From the NCBI GenBank assembly GCA_017861315.1, contig JAGFXP010000018.1, positions 1 to 36,235 on the forward strand: a DNA stretch of 36,235 nucleotides, read 5' to 3'. Positions 8,436 through 18,953 of this stretch are shown here, piece by piece. Both the position numbers and the translations under genes were made by a program. The notes below the pieces were generated by a model, which ran no database searches, was not told the origin of the DNA, and saw nothing but the letters and a program-made list of their open reading frames with translations. Numbering within the stretch: the stretch's first letter is position 1; each line of letters opens with the position of its first letter. The stretch is from Bacillota bacterium. GTDB taxonomy: Bacteria > Bacillota > Clostridia > Clostridiales > Clostridiaceae.

Positions 8436-9854
8436 TTATTTGCTTAATGCAGCCTGCATTACCTGTCCTGCAATCTTGGCGGCAAGGCCTCCGCCTGTTC
8501 CGCCTTCCTCAACGATTACCGCCACAGCTACCTGGGGGTTGTCGTAAGGCGCAAAGCCTATGAACCAGGAATGCGGCTCCGAGCCCTCCGCATGGTCTGC
8601 CGTCCCCGTCTTTCCGCACACCTCGATGCCTGAAACAGCTGCATTGGTTCCGGTGCCGTCGGTTACGACTTTCCTCATGAAATCCTTTATGATTGAGGCT
8701 GTGTCGGCAGAGATTACCTGCCTTATCTGCCCAGGTTCTATCGTCTTTACCGTATCGCCGCTGCTGGTCATAACCTGGCTGACTATATAAGGCTTCATCA
8801 TCACCCCGCCGTTGGCGACTGTGCTTGCGACCAGCGCCATCTCCATAGGGGTGGCGAGCACCTCGCTCTGGCCTATGGCGCTCTGCGCGATGTTGCCTTT
8901 TTCAAAGAAGCCGAAGGACGGGAACACGCTGTTTTCGATGGTCACTCCGTCCGCCGGGGTGTCCGCATTGAAGTTGAACGCTTCGGCCGTGTCCTTGAGT
9001 TTGCCGTTGCCCAGCTCCATGCCCAGAGTTCCGAAAACCACGTTGCTTGAATGCACGAAGGCACCTTCGAAGCTTATGTCGCCCAGGACCTCGCCGCCGT
9101 AGTTGCTCAGCGATTCGTTGTCGTTGAATACGATCTTTCCGTTGTCCTCGAAGGTCCTGTCCATTATGCCGGAGATGTTTTCGATGGCGCTTGCAGCCGT
9201 TATCACTTTGAAGGTTGAGCCTGGCGGATAGAGTCCTGCCGTAGCCCTGTTTATGAGAGGCATGTCCGCGTTTGAATTAATGTCTTCCCAGTCTTCGTCA
9301 AGGCTGTTCGGGTCGTAGGACGGCTTGGATACCAGCGCCAGGATCTCCCCTGTCTGCGGATTCAGGACGACCACTGCGCCCCTGTTGCTTCCCAGAAGGT
9401 CATAGGCTTTTTTCTGGACATCATAGTCGAGCGTTGTCCGGATGCTGTTTCCCACTTTCTCCGGTAGCTCTCCCCTGTATTTTATGAAATTCATTATATT
9501 GTCCTTTATGCTGGAATATATGAGCTCGCTGTCATACTTCCTCTCAAGGCCTGTAATTCCGTATTTTATGTCAACATAGCCGATGGCGTGGGCAAAGAGC
9601 GACCCGTAGGTGTATTCCCTCGCCTGGGTGTCCTCGTCTATTCTTTTGCTCTCGGTCAGAGCTGTCATGTCCCTGTCGTATACGGTTCCCCTGAGCACTT
9701 CGTTTCTCTGCACCCAGAGCCTTTTGTTGCTGGCGTTGTTTACTATTTTGGGCCCCACGAACACCTCGAAATAGGTTATGTAGGAGATAAGCCCTATGAA
9801 CAGCACCAGAAATATGATCATTACGGTTTTTATGTTTTTTGTTATATCATTCAT
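8436..9854 (-). CDS. pbpA: PbpA-type class B penicillin-binding protein (transpeptidase)
   Basis: This is a monofunctional DD-transpeptidase that cross-links peptidoglycan outside the membrane. An N-terminal signal anchor spans about residues 11-30. The short N-terminal module is followed by the transpeptidase fold with all three motifs: SxxK as S213-T-F-K216 in PPGSTFKVIT, SxN as HSSNVVFG, and KTG as VCGKTGTAD. At 472 residues it is much shorter than typical class B PBPs (600-700) and resembles actinobacterial PbpA, which also lacks the large dimerisation domain. The start is one base after the rodA stop (TAAAATG), so the pair is almost certainly co-translated. The upstream FHA gene strengthens the likeness to the mycobacterial fhaB-rodA-pbpA order. 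Confidence 0.93.
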   Translation of the reverse strand: MNDITKNIKTVMIIFLVLFIGLISYITYFEVFVGPKIVNNASNKRLWVQRNEVLRGTVYDRDMTALTESKRIDEDTQAREYTYGSLFAHAIGYVDIKYGITGLERKYDSELIYSSIKDNIMNFIKYRGELPEKVGNSIRTTLDYDVQKKAYDLLGSNRGAVVVLNPQTGEILALVSKPSYDPNSLDEDWEDINSNADMPLINRATAGLYPPGSTFKVITAASAIENISGIMDRTFEDNGKIVFNDNESLSNYGGEVLGDISFEGAFVHSSNVVFGTLGMELGNGKLKDTAEAFNFNADTPADGVTIENSVFPSFGFFEKGNIAQSAIGQSEVLATPMEMALVASTVANGGVMMKPYIVSQVMTSSGDTVKTIEPGQIRQVISADTASIIKDFMRKVVTDGTGTNAAVSGIEVCGKTGTADHAEGSEPHSWFIGFAPYDNPQVAVAVIVEEGGTGGGLAAKIAGQVMQAALSK

Positions 9855-9855
9855 T

Positions 9856-11061
9856 TTATCTACCCTCTTCCGAAATCTTCTGGATCACGCCCAGGGCAAG
9901 GAACGTTATCAGCATGGAAGTCCCCCCGTAGCTCACGAGAGGCATAGTTATGCCTGTCAGCGGTATCATGTTTATTACGCCTCCAGCGATTACTATCACC
10001 TGGCTTGCTACCATTGCGCTGAAGCCCACCGCAAGGAGCCTGGAGAAGTTGTCTCCCGCATTGACCGCGGCCCTCATGCACCTGTAAAAGAGCAGGAAGT
10101 AAATAATTATTATTGCGAAGCCTGTGAGGATACCAAGCTCTTCGCAGATAGCAGCGAAAATGAAGTCGCTGGTGTTTATGGGCACATACTCCGGATGGCC
10201 GAGTCCGAGGCCTGTCCCCGTGAGACCCCCGCTCGCGATGGAGAACATGGACTGCACCACCTGGTAACTCTGGTTGTTTGCGTAAGGCCACGGATTCTGC
10301 CAGATCATGACCCTCAGCCTGACGTGGTCGAAAAGCTGGTAGCTTATCATCGCGCCCGCAGCAAAAAGTCCGAAGCATGTCAGCACATACTTCGTCTTGG
10401 ATGTCGCAATATAGAGCATAGTGATCGAAATCCCAAAAAAAATCAGCGCCGAGCCAAGGTCCTTCTGCAGAACCATGAATCCGAGGCATACCATTACCAC
10501 GACTGCAGGCTCTATGAGCTCCCTGAAGCTGTTCCGGTAGTCCTTCAGAGCCGAAGCGAGGTATGCTACAAAAAAGAGCTTGCCGAACTCCGAGGGCTGA
10601 AAGCTGAATCCCGCTATAACCACCCAGTTTTTGGACCCGTTGATTTCCGTTCCTATCAGGGTTGCCATCCCCATGAATATCACAGTCCCCGCAAGGAAGA
10701 GATATCTGAGGTTGCAGAACCTTTTCAGGTCAGGAAGTATGACCACAGTCAGGATGAAGCCTGTTACGCTTATCGCAAACCATATTATCTGCTTTATCGA
10801 AGAGGCCATATTCAGCCTGTATATCATCACGATCCCGATTACGGAAAGGACGCTGGCAAAGATGAATATGTGCTTGTCCCCTTCAGGGAAATATCTCCTT
10901 ATCACAAAGTAGGAGAAACCTATCATTACGCAGGTCACAGCGGCCATAACCATTGCTCCTGAATCGACAGGCTGTTTTATTATTGTAAGATTGAGAAAAC
11001 ACACGATGCACAATAGATAAATATATTTAAGAAGCTTTTTTTCATCTCTGTCTGCTCCCAA
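9856..11061 (-). CDS. rodA: RodA/FtsW/SpoVE-family SEDS peptidoglycan glycosyltransferase
   Basis: SEDS proteins polymerise lipid II in partnership with a cognate class B PBP. This ~400-residue polytopic protein has about ten membrane segments and the family signatures NGSKNWVVIAGFSFQPSEF, LQKDLGSALIF and FIFAAICEELGILTGF, ending with ITMPLVSYGGTSMLITFLAL. No ATG is available at the 5' end. A TTG at 11076 lacks a ribosome site, whereas TTG at 11061 has GGTGGTG at good spacing, so I prefer 11061. The adjacent pbpA is the obvious partner enzyme. FtsW, RodA and SpoVE cannot be separated by these motifs; the FHA-SEDS-PbpA order favours RodA. Confidence 0.92.
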   Translation of the reverse strand: MGADRDEKKLLKYIYLLCIVCFLNLTIIKQPVDSGAMVMAAVTCVMIGFSYFVIRRYFPEGDKHIFIFASVLSVIGIVMIYRLNMASSIKQIIWFAISVTGFILTVVILPDLKRFCNLRYLFLAGTVIFMGMATLIGTEINGSKNWVVIAGFSFQPSEFGKLFFVAYLASALKDYRNSFRELIEPAVVVMVCLGFMVLQKDLGSALIFFGISITMLYIATSKTKYVLTCFGLFAAGAMISYQLFDHVRLRVMIWQNPWPYANNQSYQVVQSMFSIASGGLTGTGLGLGHPEYVPINTSDFIFAAICEELGILTGFAIIIIYFLLFYRCMRAAVNAGDNFSRLLAVGFSAMVASQVIVIAGGVINMIPLTGITMPLVSYGGTSMLITFLALGVIQKISEEGR

Positions 11062-11080
11062 TGATTTCACCACCAATAAA

Positions 11081-11512
11081 TTAAATAAATCTGAAAGAAA
11101 CGCTTCCTATGGATATCTCATCTCCTGATGCAAGGAACGCTTTTCCTAATAATCTCTCACCGTTTAGAATTGTACCGTTTGTGCTCTCGAGATCCTCCAG
11201 TATGCACTCTTCGTCCTTCATGAACAACCTGGCATGATAGCTTGATGCATAAGGGTCGTCAAGAACAAGCATGTTGTCTGCTTTCCTCCCGATAGTGAGA
11301 ACCCCCTTCACCGGTATCACAGCGCCCTTCCTGAGGTTTTCGCTGTTCCCCGGGCTGAGTATCTCCAGTCCGAATGTCCTTATCTGGCTTCTTCTGGCTT
11401 TCCCGCCGCCCTTCATGTCATTGTACATGATTCTCAATGCTGTAAAAATTATTATATAGATTATTCCGATTATCACCAGCTTGAATACCATGCTTAAACT
11501 GCTGAGATCCAT
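11081..11512 (-). CDS. Membrane-anchored FHA-domain protein
   Basis: The 143-residue protein has one N-terminal membrane segment (about residues 12-28) and a C-terminal FHA domain, a phosphothreonine-peptide reader. The FHA core is clear: VLTIGRKADNMLVLDDPYAS, followed by SYHARL and the STNGTILNGERL loop, with the invariant Gly-Arg, Ser-x-x-His and Asn-Gly. It is the first gene of the string containing rodA and pbpA, with only 19 bases (4 if the upstream TTG is used) to rodA. In Mycobacterium an FHA protein is encoded in the same position beside rodA, pbpA and PknA/PknB. No Ser/Thr kinase or phosphatase lies in this window, so the phosphorylated partner is unknown. The start has an AAGGTG ribosome site. 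Confidence 0.9.
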   Translation of the reverse strand: MDLSSLSMVFKLVIIGIIYIIIFTALRIMYNDMKGGGKARRSQIRTFGLEILSPGNSENLRKGAVIPVKGVLTIGRKADNMLVLDDPYASSYHARLFMKDEECILEDLESTNGTILNGERLLGKAFLASGDEISIGSVSFRFI

Positions 11513-11549
11513 TCTATTTCACCTTCTTTTTATTAAGATATTAAGCAAA

Positions 11550-11581
11550 GGCCGGCATAAAAACAGTTACATATGCCGGCC
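11550..11581 (-). terminator. Palindromic hairpin after uvrA
   Basis: A perfect 10-bp GC-rich stem (GGCCGGCATA / TATGCCGGCC) with a 12-base loop lies 8 bases past the uvrA stop. On the minus strand it is followed by TTTGCTTAAT, a poor U-tract, so readthrough into the FHA gene is possible. Confidence 0.6.
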
Positions 11582-11589
11582 AATACTAA

Positions 11590-14412
11590 TTATAACATCT
11601 TTTTCAAGTACTGTCCCGTATAGGAGCCCTTAATTTTGACGATTTCCTCCGGTTTCCCGGCGGCCACCACTTCTCCGCCCTTGTCTCCGCCCTCAGGCCC
11701 GAGGTCTATTATATAGTCTGCGCATTTTATGACTTCCAGGTTGTGTTCTATCACGATGACTGTGTTGCCTGTGTCGACTATCCTCTGGATGATCTCTATA
11801 AGCCTCTTGACATCGTCTACGTGCAGCCCCGTTGTCGGCTCGTCCAGGATGTAAAGAGTCTTTCCAGTGCTCTTTCTGGACAGCTCGTATGCCAGCTTGA
11901 TCCTCTGGGCCTCTCCTCCGGAAAGCTGCGTTGAAGGCTGTCCGAGCCTCACATAGCCCAGCCCCACATCCATGAGGGTCTGCATCTTGTTCTTTATCCT
12001 TGGGAGGTTCTCGAAGAATGACAGGGCTTCCTCAACTGTCATGTTGAGGACATCGTCGATGTTCTTGCCTTTGTACCTGACCTCGAGGGTTTCCCTGTTG
12101 TACCTGCGTCCCTTGCATACTTCGCACGGCACGTAGACGTCTGAAAGGAACTGCATCTCTATCTTTATTATGCCGTCTCCGGTGCAGGCCTCGCATCTTC
12201 CGCCCTTGACGTTGAAGCTGAACCTTCCGGGCTTGTACCCTCTGATCTTTGCTTCTGTGGTGTTGGAAAACACATCCCTGATGATGTCGAAAACCCCGGT
12301 GTAGGTTGCCGGATTTGACCTAGGAGTCCTTCCGATCGGGCTCTGGTCTATGTTTATGATCTTGTCTATATGCTCGGTGCCGGTTATCTCCTTGTGCCAG
12401 CCTGGTATATCCCTCGACTTGTTGATAGTCTTGTTCAGCCCTTTGTACAGTATCTCGTTTACGAGGGTGCTCTTCCCCGAACCCGATACACCTGTTACGC
12501 AGGTGAACACGCCCATAGGGAATTTGACATCGATGCCCTTCAGGTTGTTTTCGGCAGCCTCCGTTATCGCTATGAACCTGTCTCCCGGTTCCTTCCTGGA
12601 AGGCGGCAGCGGTATTGTCTTCTTGCCGCTGAGGTATTGCCCTGTTATGGATTTTTCGCAAGCCATAATGTCCTCAAGGGTTCCGGCTGCCACAATCTCG
12701 CCGCCGTGCTCGCCTGCCCCGGGACCTATGTCCACTATGAAATCAGCCTCCCTCATGGTGTCCTCGTCGTGTTCGACGACTATAAGTGTGTTGCCGATGT
12801 CCCTCAGCTTCTTGAGCGCCTCGATAAGCTTGTCATTATCCCTCTGGTGCAGCCCGATGCTCGGCTCGTCCAGGATGTAGAGCACTCCCATGAGGCTTGA
12901 GCCTATCTGAGTTGCAAGCCTTATACGCTGTGCCTCACCGCCGGACAGCGTACCCGAATTCCTCCACAGGTCCAGATAGTCCAGACCCACGTTCATAAGG
13001 AAGCTCAGCCTGCTCTTTATCTCCTTGAGTATCTGCTCGCTGATCCTGCTGTCCTTTTCCGACAGCTCGAGGCTGCAGAAAAAATTAAATTCATCCTTGA
13101 TGGACAGCTTGCAGAGCTCGGCTATGTTGAGGCCGCCCACGGTGACGGCAAGGACCTCTGGCCTGAGCCTGTTGCCGGCGCATTCCGGGCATGGATTGTC
13201 GCTCATGTAGCCCTCTATCTCGCTCTTCATATAATTCGAGGAGGTCTCCCTGTACCTTCTTTTGAGGTTGTTGATTACGCCCTCAAAGGCGTGATTGAAC
13301 TCCATAGTTCCGTTCTCCCTGGTGTACCTGACCTTGATCTTGTCTCCCTTTATGCCGTAAAGCAGTATATCCACAACGTGAGGGTCCAGCTTTTCCACAG
13401 GTGTATCAAGCCTGAACTTGTACTCCTTCTCGAGAGCCTTGAGTATGCTGCGGGTCCATGAATCCTCCTTCATTGAACCGCTGCCCCAGGGAGCCACGGC
13501 TCCGTCAAGTATGCTCTTGCTCCTGTCAGGTATCACAAGGTCCGGATCTATTTCCATAAGCGTTCCCAATCCGTCGCAGGTGTCGCACTTTCCGTATGGC
13601 GAGTTGAAGGAGAACATCCTTGGCGACAGCTCGCCTATGCTGATTCCGCAGTCAGGGCAGGCGAAATTCTCGCTGAACATGATGTCCTCGCCGTCTATAA
13701 CATTTATGATCACAAGGCCTTCGGCCAGCTTCAGCGCCGCTTCCAGTGAATCCGCCAGCCTTCCGCCTATCTCCGGCTTGATGACCAGCCTGTCCACTAC
13801 TGCCTCTATGGTGTGCCTTACCGTCTTGGAAAGCTTGATTTCCTCCTCCTGGAGATCGTAGGTCTTGCCGTCGATCCTGACCCTCACATACCCGCTCTTC
13901 CTGATGTTTTCGAGCACCTTCGCATGCTCGCCCTTTTTTCCCATTATTATAGGTGCCAGCACCTGGATTTTGGTTTTTTCTTCCATCTCAAGTATCTTGT
14001 CCACCATCTGGTCGACCGTCTGCTGGGCGATCTCCTTGCCGCATTTAGGGCAGTGAGGCTTTCCTATATTCGAATAGAGGAGCCTAAGGTAGTCGTATAT
14101 CTCCGTCACCGTACCCACTGTAGACCTTGGATTTCTGTTAGTGGTTTTCTGGTCTATGGAGATGGCCGGAGAGAGCCCTTCGATGTGGTCCACATCCGGC
14201 TTGTCCATCTGGCCAAGGAACATCCTCGCGTAGGCTGACAGCGATTCAACGTATCTCCTCTGCCCTTCGGCATAAATCGTGTCGAATGCCAGGGAGGATT
14301 TTCCCGAACCTGAAAGACCTGTGAACACCACGAACTTGTCCCTCGGTATTTCCAGATCCACGTTCTTCAGGTTGTGAACCCTTGCCCCTTTTATTGTTAT
14401 CTTATCAATCAT
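11590..14412 (-). CDS. uvrA: UvrA, excinuclease ABC subunit A
   Basis: UvrA is the damage-recognition ATPase that loads UvrB in nucleotide excision repair. The 940 residues are the standard length. Two ABC ATPase halves are visible: the first with [19 protein letters not shown] and [18 protein letters not shown], the second with [18 protein letters not shown] and [18 protein letters not shown]. Both are followed by Walker B segments ([25 protein letters not shown]). Zinc-binding cysteine clusters are present (CPKCG, CPDCG...CDTCDGLG, and CEACTGDG...CEVCKGRRY). The gene starts 6 bases after the uvrB stop, so uvrBA are co-transcribed. A GC-rich hairpin follows the stop. Confidence 0.98.
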   Translation of the reverse strand: MIDKITIKGARVHNLKNVDLEIPRDKFVVFTGLSGSGKSSLAFDTIYAEGQRRYVESLSAYARMFLGQMDKPDVDHIEGLSPAISIDQKTTNRNPRSTVGTVTEIYDYLRLLYSNIGKPHCPKCGKEIAQQTVDQMVDKILEMEEKTKIQVLAPIIMGKKGEHAKVLENIRKSGYVRVRIDGKTYDLQEEEIKLSKTVRHTIEAVVDRLVIKPEIGGRLADSLEAALKLAEGLVIINVIDGEDIMFSENFACPDCGISIGELSPRMFSFNSPYGKCDTCDGLGTLMEIDPDLVIPDRSKSILDGAVAPWGSGSMKEDSWTRSILKALEKEYKFRLDTPVEKLDPHVVDILLYGIKGDKIKVRYTRENGTMEFNHAFEGVINNLKRRYRETSSNYMKSEIEGYMSDNPCPECAGNRLRPEVLAVTVGGLNIAELCKLSIKDEFNFFCSLELSEKDSRISEQILKEIKSRLSFLMNVGLDYLDLWRNSGTLSGGEAQRIRLATQIGSSLMGVLYILDEPSIGLHQRDNDKLIEALKKLRDIGNTLIVVEHDEDTMREADFIVDIGPGAGEHGGEIVAAGTLEDIMACEKSITGQYLSGKKTIPLPPSRKEPGDRFIAITEAAENNLKGIDVKFPMGVFTCVTGVSGSGKSTLVNEILYKGLNKTINKSRDIPGWHKEITGTEHIDKIINIDQSPIGRTPRSNPATYTGVFDIIRDVFSNTTEAKIRGYKPGRFSFNVKGGRCEACTGDGIIKIEMQFLSDVYVPCEVCKGRRYNRETLEVRYKGKNIDDVLNMTVEEALSFFENLPRIKNKMQTLMDVGLGYVRLGQPSTQLSGGEAQRIKLAYELSRKSTGKTLYILDEPTTGLHVDDVKRLIEIIQRIVDTGNTVIVIEHNLEVIKCADYIIDLGPEGGDKGGEVVAAGKPEEIVKIKGSYTGQYLKKML

Positions 14413-14418
14413 AATCCA

Positions 14419-16398
14419 TCATCTATCCTTCTGTTTCTTTAATTTGAAAATCAGATCCCTGAGATATGCGGCCTGTTCGAACTGAAGGTCCTTTGCGGCC
14501 TGCTTCATCTCGGCTTCCAGCTTCTCTATCTGCTGCCCGGTCATCTCCTTGCTGGCAGTGAACGCCTCCTCAAAGCTGTCGTATGTTCCCCCCTGGTCCT
14601 CGTATGTCACCTCTATCAGATCCCTGATCTGCTTGATTATGGTTTTTGGGGTGATGCCGTTCTTCTCGTTGTATTCGGTCTGAATTTTTCTTCTCCTGTT
14701 TGTCTCCGAGATTGCCCGCTCCATCGATTTCGTTATTCTGTCCGCGTACATAATGACTCGGCTCTCGGAGTTCCTTGCAGCCCTTCCGATAGTCTGAATG
14801 AGCGACCTCTCAGACCTGAGGAAGCCCTCCTTGTCGGCATCGAGTATAGCCACAAGGGCGACCTCCGGTATGTCCAGGCCTTCCCTGAGGAGGTTTATTC
14901 CGACCAGCACGTCGAACTCACCCTTCCTCAGGTCCCTCAGTATCCTCATCCTGTCCATAGTGTCTATGTCCGAATGGAGATACCTTGTCTTTATGTTCAT
15001 TTCCTTGAAGTATTCGGTCAGGTCCTCGGCCATCTTTTTCGTAAGCGTGGTGACCAGCACCCTGAAGCCTTTGCCTATCGTCTCCCTGATCTTTGAATGC
15101 AGGTCGTCGATCTGCCCCTTTACGGGCAGGACCGTTATCTCGGGATCCAGAAGCCCCGTAGGCCTTATTATCTGCTCCGTCACATTTTTTGACAGGCCTA
15201 GCTCGTAATCAGCAGGCGTGGCGCTGACGAACACAACCTGGTTCAGCTTCTCCTCGAATTCAGGGAATTGGAGAGGCCTGTTGTCGTATGCTGCAGGAAG
15301 CCTGAAACCGTAATCCACAAGGGTGTTCTTTCTGGATCTGTCTCCGGCGTACATCGCCCTGACCTGCGGTATTGTTGCATGGCTCTCGTCCACGAACATC
15401 AGGAAATCGTCAGGGAAATAGTCGAGCAGCGTCTGAGGCGGCGTTCCGGGCGCCCTTCCGTCCAGTATCCTCGAATAGTTCTCTATGCCGGTGCAGTAGC
15501 CGACTTCCCTTATCATCTCGATGTCAAAGTTCGTCCTCTGCTTGAGCCTCTGGGCTTCGAGGAGCTTTTCCTCTGAGGTCAGCTCGTTGAGCCTTTTTTC
15601 CAGTTCGAATTCTATCTGCGTTATGGCCGTCTCCAGCCTGTCTCTCGAGGTCGCGAAATGTGAAGCCGGGAATATCTGCACATGCTTGAGATTCCCAACA
15701 ACTTCACCTGTCAGTACGTCGATCTCCCTTATCTTCTCTATCTCATCTCCGAAGAACTCTATCCTCACCGCAGTGCTGGTGTATGATGCCGGGATTATGT
15801 CGAGTATGTCCCCCCTGACCCTGAAGGTCGACCTGGCGAATTCTATCTCGTTCCTCTCGTACTGTATCTCGATAAGCTTCTTGATTATTTCGTCCCTGCT
15901 TTTCTCCATGCCCTCTCTCAGCGAGATCGAGAGGTTCCCGTACTCCTCCGGATTTCCCAGACCGTATATGCAAGAAACAGAGGAGACTATGATCACGTCT
16001 CTCCTCTCGAAGAGAGCTGCGGTGGCGCTGTGCCTGAGCTTGTCGATCTCGTCGTTTATGGATGAATCCTTCTCGATGAAGGTGTCTGTCTGGGGCACAT
16101 ACGCTTCAGGCTGATAGTAATCGTAGTAGGAAACGAAGTACTCAACGCTGTTCTCCGGAAAGAATTCCCTGAACTCCGAGCAAAGCTGAGCCGCTAGCGT
16201 CTTGTTGTGAGCAAGCACCAGCGTAGGCTTCTGAACTTTCTCGATTATATTCGCCATGGTGAATGTTTTTCCGGAACCCGTTACACCCATGAGCGTCTGA
16301 AATTTGTCGCCGCGATTGAGCCCTTCCACAATGCTTTCGATTGCCGAGGGCTGGTCTCCGGTAGGTTTGAAGTTTGAATGAATTTTAAACTCTCCCAT
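14419..16398 (-). CDS. uvrB: UvrB, excinuclease ABC subunit B
   Basis: UvrB is the helicase-like subunit that verifies damage and recruits UvrC. The 659 residues are normal for the family. The Walker A motif is [15 protein letters not shown]. The beta-hairpin region follows in [20 protein letters not shown], then [17 protein letters not shown], the helicase motif [20 protein letters not shown] and [11 protein letters not shown]-terminal UVR domain ([19 protein letters not shown]) matches the one in UvrC and mediates their contact. The ATG immediately follows the stop of the PDZ protein (TAAATG), with an AGGGAG ribosome site inside that gene, so expression is tied to the ctpA-PDZ operon. No LexA-type box was seen upstream. 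Confidence 0.98.
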   Translation of the reverse strand: MGEFKIHSNFKPTGDQPSAIESIVEGLNRGDKFQTLMGVTGSGKTFTMANIIEKVQKPTLVLAHNKTLAAQLCSEFREFFPENSVEYFVSYYDYYQPEAYVPQTDTFIEKDSSINDEIDKLRHSATAALFERRDVIIVSSVSCIYGLGNPEEYGNLSISLREGMEKSRDEIIKKLIEIQYERNEIEFARSTFRVRGDILDIIPASYTSTAVRIEFFGDEIEKIREIDVLTGEVVGNLKHVQIFPASHFATSRDRLETAITQIEFELEKRLNELTSEEKLLEAQRLKQRTNFDIEMIREVGYCTGIENYSRILDGRAPGTPPQTLLDYFPDDFLMFVDESHATIPQVRAMYAGDRSRKNTLVDYGFRLPAAYDNRPLQFPEFEEKLNQVVFVSATPADYELGLSKNVTEQIIRPTGLLDPEITVLPVKGQIDDLHSKIRETIGKGFRVLVTTLTKKMAEDLTEYFKEMNIKTRYLHSDIDTMDRMRILRDLRKGEFDVLVGINLLREGLDIPEVALVAILDADKEGFLRSERSLIQTIGRAARNSESRVIMYADRITKSMERAISETNRRRKIQTEYNEKNGITPKTIIKQIRDLIEVTYEDQGGTYDSFEEAFTASKEMTGQQIEKLEAEMKQAAKDLQFEQAAYLRDLIFKLKKQKDR

Positions 16399-17691
16399 TT
16401 ATATATCATTCTCCCTGTTCTTTATTTTATCCATCGCCTTCTTTAGAGCGCTGTCGTCGAATTTTATCACCAAATTGTCTTCAGGCACCCCCTTTGGAAC
16501 AAGCAGAAGCCCGAGCTGCCTGCCGCGGAACATTTTGTCGTAGCTTATCTGCTCCAGGCTCCCGTCCTCCCTCTTTATGCCGATCCAGATGAAATTGGTG
16601 CTCTGGCTCAGGTTTTCCATGAGCATCTTTTCGTCTTCTATCCTTATGCCGTTTATACTGGTCAGAAGGTCGCCGCTCCTGATGCCCATTTCCGCTCCGA
16701 CAGATTCCGGCATAACCTCAAGTACCATTACGCCTTCATCCCCGCTTATATATTTCGGTTTTCCTGCAAGTTCACGTTTCCTCTCATAGAATATCCAGCC
16801 TTCATGGATCGCCAATGCCGCCAATGGAAGTGCGGCTTCAGCCGACGGATTCCCAAAAGCAAGCCGCGCAAAACCGAATAGGGCCAGGCTGTAAACTATT
16901 TTAAAAACCCCTGTCTCGACGGTCTTCCTCCTCCTGTTCATTGTAAAGGTAATGGAATTGAAACCCATAAGGCCGTAGAAGGGTATTATCATAAGCACAG
17001 CGTTCACCAGAACCTCGGCTGGTATTGACGATTTGACCATCGGCCACCACTGCGGCATTGGAACCGAAGACTGTGAAATAGCCAGTGCGGGATCATGGAG
17101 CATTATGATCAGCGTTACAGGCACGGTCCAGTACCTCTGGAGTATGAATCCTCCCATAACCCGGCCTTCCTTGTTTGCAAAGACAGGCACGCTTCCCCTT
17201 CTCCCGTCCAGTACTATGAGTATTCCTTCCACAAAAAGGATAACGGCAACCATGGTCATCACAGCAGCAACATCCAGTTTCAGTATGTTAAATGCCGGAT
17301 TCTGTGCCGAGTCTGCTGCATATCCGAGCAGCAGGCTGAATATGCACAGGACGGCTCCTGAATATGCTATGCTGACAAAGCGCGGATTGTAGAACAGAAA
17401 AAGTACAGTAGCAAGAAATATCAAGTCCACCATGGATGTCTCATCGAAAACGATGCCGAGATAAGACATTATGATGCTCGCTGCAGTCCCTGCAAATATG
17501 CCTATTACAACCTGCGATATGGTGAGAACGAAGGGTTTGTCCAAACTCTGTCCCATGACCATCTTCTGTATCGCAGCTGTTTTTACATTTTTCCTGTGAA
17601 GTATAAATGCCAGTACGGCGAGCTGAAAAGCCCAGTAGGGCCCGGTCAGCGCATAGGCTGCAGACTTCAGCGTGTATATCAAAATGTCCAT
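16399..17691 (-). CDS. Polytopic membrane protein with C-terminal PDZ domain (MinJ-like)
   Basis: The 430-residue protein has about eight to ten membrane segments over the first ~300 residues and a PDZ domain near residues 320-395 (VMVLEVMPESVGAEMGIRSG, DLLTSINGIRIEDEKMLMEN). This matches the architecture of B. subtilis MinJ, the bridge between DivIVA and MinD in division-site selection. The neighbourhood also matches Bacillus, where minJ lies near ctpB and uvrBA. It is 26 bases after ctpA and directly abuts uvrB. The ribosome site is AGAGGTGATTG. MinJ function is inferred from architecture and synteny; in organisms without a full Min system such proteins remain uncharacterised, so I give no symbol. 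Confidence 0.8.
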   Translation of the reverse strand: MDILIYTLKSAAYALTGPYWAFQLAVLAFILHRKNVKTAAIQKMVMGQSLDKPFVLTISQVVIGIFAGTAASIIMSYLGIVFDETSMVDLIFLATVLFLFYNPRFVSIAYSGAVLCIFSLLLGYAADSAQNPAFNILKLDVAAVMTMVAVILFVEGILIVLDGRRGSVPVFANKEGRVMGGFILQRYWTVPVTLIIMLHDPALAISQSSVPMPQWWPMVKSSIPAEVLVNAVLMIIPFYGLMGFNSITFTMNRRRKTVETGVFKIVYSLALFGFARLAFGNPSAEAALPLAALAIHEGWIFYERKRELAGKPKYISGDEGVMVLEVMPESVGAEMGIRSGDLLTSINGIRIEDEKMLMENLSQSTNFIWIGIKREDGSLEQISYDKMFRGRQLGLLLVPKGVPEDNLVIKFDDSALKKAMDKIKNRENDI

Positions 17692-17717
17692 TAAATATCA
17701 ATCACCTCTAATATAGC

Positions 17718-18932
17718 TTATTGAATCTTGCTCTTTGCTATCTCCAGCGCCTTTGTAAACTGCGGATCCTTGCTCCTGTCGTATTCCTCAGTGAGCAGGC
17801 TTTCAGGGTATTCCACCTCTACGTCAGGCTTTATGCCGGTCTTGTTGATGTTTTCGCCGTTTGGAGTGTAGTACTTGGATACTGTAACCTTAAGCGCTGT
17901 CCCGTCTCCCGCTTCAAGGATTGTCTGCACCACTCCCTTTCCGAAGGTTGTTGCTCCTACAAGAGTTCCGAGCTTGTAATCCCTTATCGCTCCGGCAAAT
18001 ATCTCCGATGCGCTGGCGGAGCCTTCATCCGTCAGTATTACAAGAGGCATTCCAATGGCAGCCCCGCCTTCGGACCTGTATTTTTTTGTGTTTTCGTATT
18101 TGTCCACAGTCGAGACAACGACTTGGTTCTCTTCTATGAAGTTTGAAGCCATTGACACGCATTCGTTCAGGAGTCCGCCCGGGTTTCCCCTGAGGTCGAT
18201 TATGAGCGACTTCATACCCTTCCCCTTCAGCTCCTCGAGCATGTTCCTGAAATTCTGGGCAGTGTTGTTGTCGAACATTGTTACCTCGATGAGACCTACC
18301 TCTGAATCAATCATCTCTCCTGAAATGGTCTTGATGCTTATCTGCGCCCTTGTTAGCGTAACCTCGAACTCTCCCTTGCTTTCCCTGTAGAGGGTCAGCC
18401 TTACCGTGGTTCCCTCCGCACCCTTCATGAGAGATACAGCCTTTTCAAGCTCGCTCCCGCTTACAGAGGTGTCGTCAACCTTTTCGATCACGTCGTTTGG
18501 AAGGATCCCCGCGTTCTTTGCAGGCGATTCGTCAAAAATGCCCACAACGACTATGTTGTCCCCGTCAGCCTTCACCTGCAGTCCCACCCCGCTGTAATTG
18601 CCTTCGGTCTGGGTGTTGAAATCAGCATATTCCTCTTCGTTGAAATATACTGTATATGGATCGCCAAGCGACTCGGTCATGCCCTTTATGGCTCCCTCAA
18701 GCATGGCGTCCTCGTCGATTTCCCCGTCATAATATTCGTCCAGCTGTTCCTTGACGTAGAAAAGCTTCTGCCACTTCTGGGCCTGTCCGTACTGGCTTGC
18801 TGTAAGCGTTCCTGTATTTCTACTAAGGAGAGAGTTTATTACTCCGCTGCCAAAATAGGTGCATACATTAGTTACCAATACTATAGCTACTGTTGCCGCT
18901 ATCCATTTCTTCTTACTGTCCAAAAATCCCAC
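17718..18932 (-). CDS. ctpA: Carboxy-terminal processing protease, S41 family (CtpA/CtpB)
   Basis: S41 proteases cut exported or membrane proteins using a Ser-Lys dyad and a substrate-gating PDZ domain. About 404 residues: an N-terminal signal anchor (residues ~12-30), a PDZ domain (GVGLQVKADGDNIVVVGIF, AKNAGILPNDVIEKVDD) and the catalytic core with SLIIDLRGNPGGLLNECVSM. The nucleophilic serine lies in TDEGSASASEIFAGAIRD and the lysine in TTFGKGVVQT. The start is uncertain: GTG at 18932 has AAAGGG directly against it, while TTG at 18923 (Leu4) has AGGGGTG at six bases and may be the true start. It heads an operon with the PDZ membrane protein and uvrBA. Candidate substrates include the neighbouring envelope proteins, by inference only. 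Confidence 0.92.
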   Translation of the reverse strand: MGFLDSKKKWIAATVAIVLVTNVCTYFGSGVINSLLSRNTGTLTASQYGQAQKWQKLFYVKEQLDEYYDGEIDEDAMLEGAIKGMTESLGDPYTVYFNEEEYADFNTQTEGNYSGVGLQVKADGDNIVVVGIFDESPAKNAGILPNDVIEKVDDTSVSGSELEKAVSLMKGAEGTTVRLTLYRESKGEFEVTLTRAQISIKTISGEMIDSEVGLIEVTMFDNNTAQNFRNMLEELKGKGMKSLIIDLRGNPGGLLNECVSMASNFIEENQVVVSTVDKYENTKKYRSEGGAAIGMPLVILTDEGSASASEIFAGAIRDYKLGTLVGATTFGKGVVQTILEAGDGTALKVTVSKYYTPNGENINKTGIKPDVEVEYPESLLTEEYDRSKDPQFTKALEIAKSKIQ

Positions 18933-18953
18933 CCCTTTGATAAACTTTTAATA

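Noticed and set aside
9796..10962. 388-codon plus-strand open frame
   Set aside because: It is antisense to rodA, rich in His/Tyr/Glu in a shadow-frame manner, and has no family motif or ribosome site.
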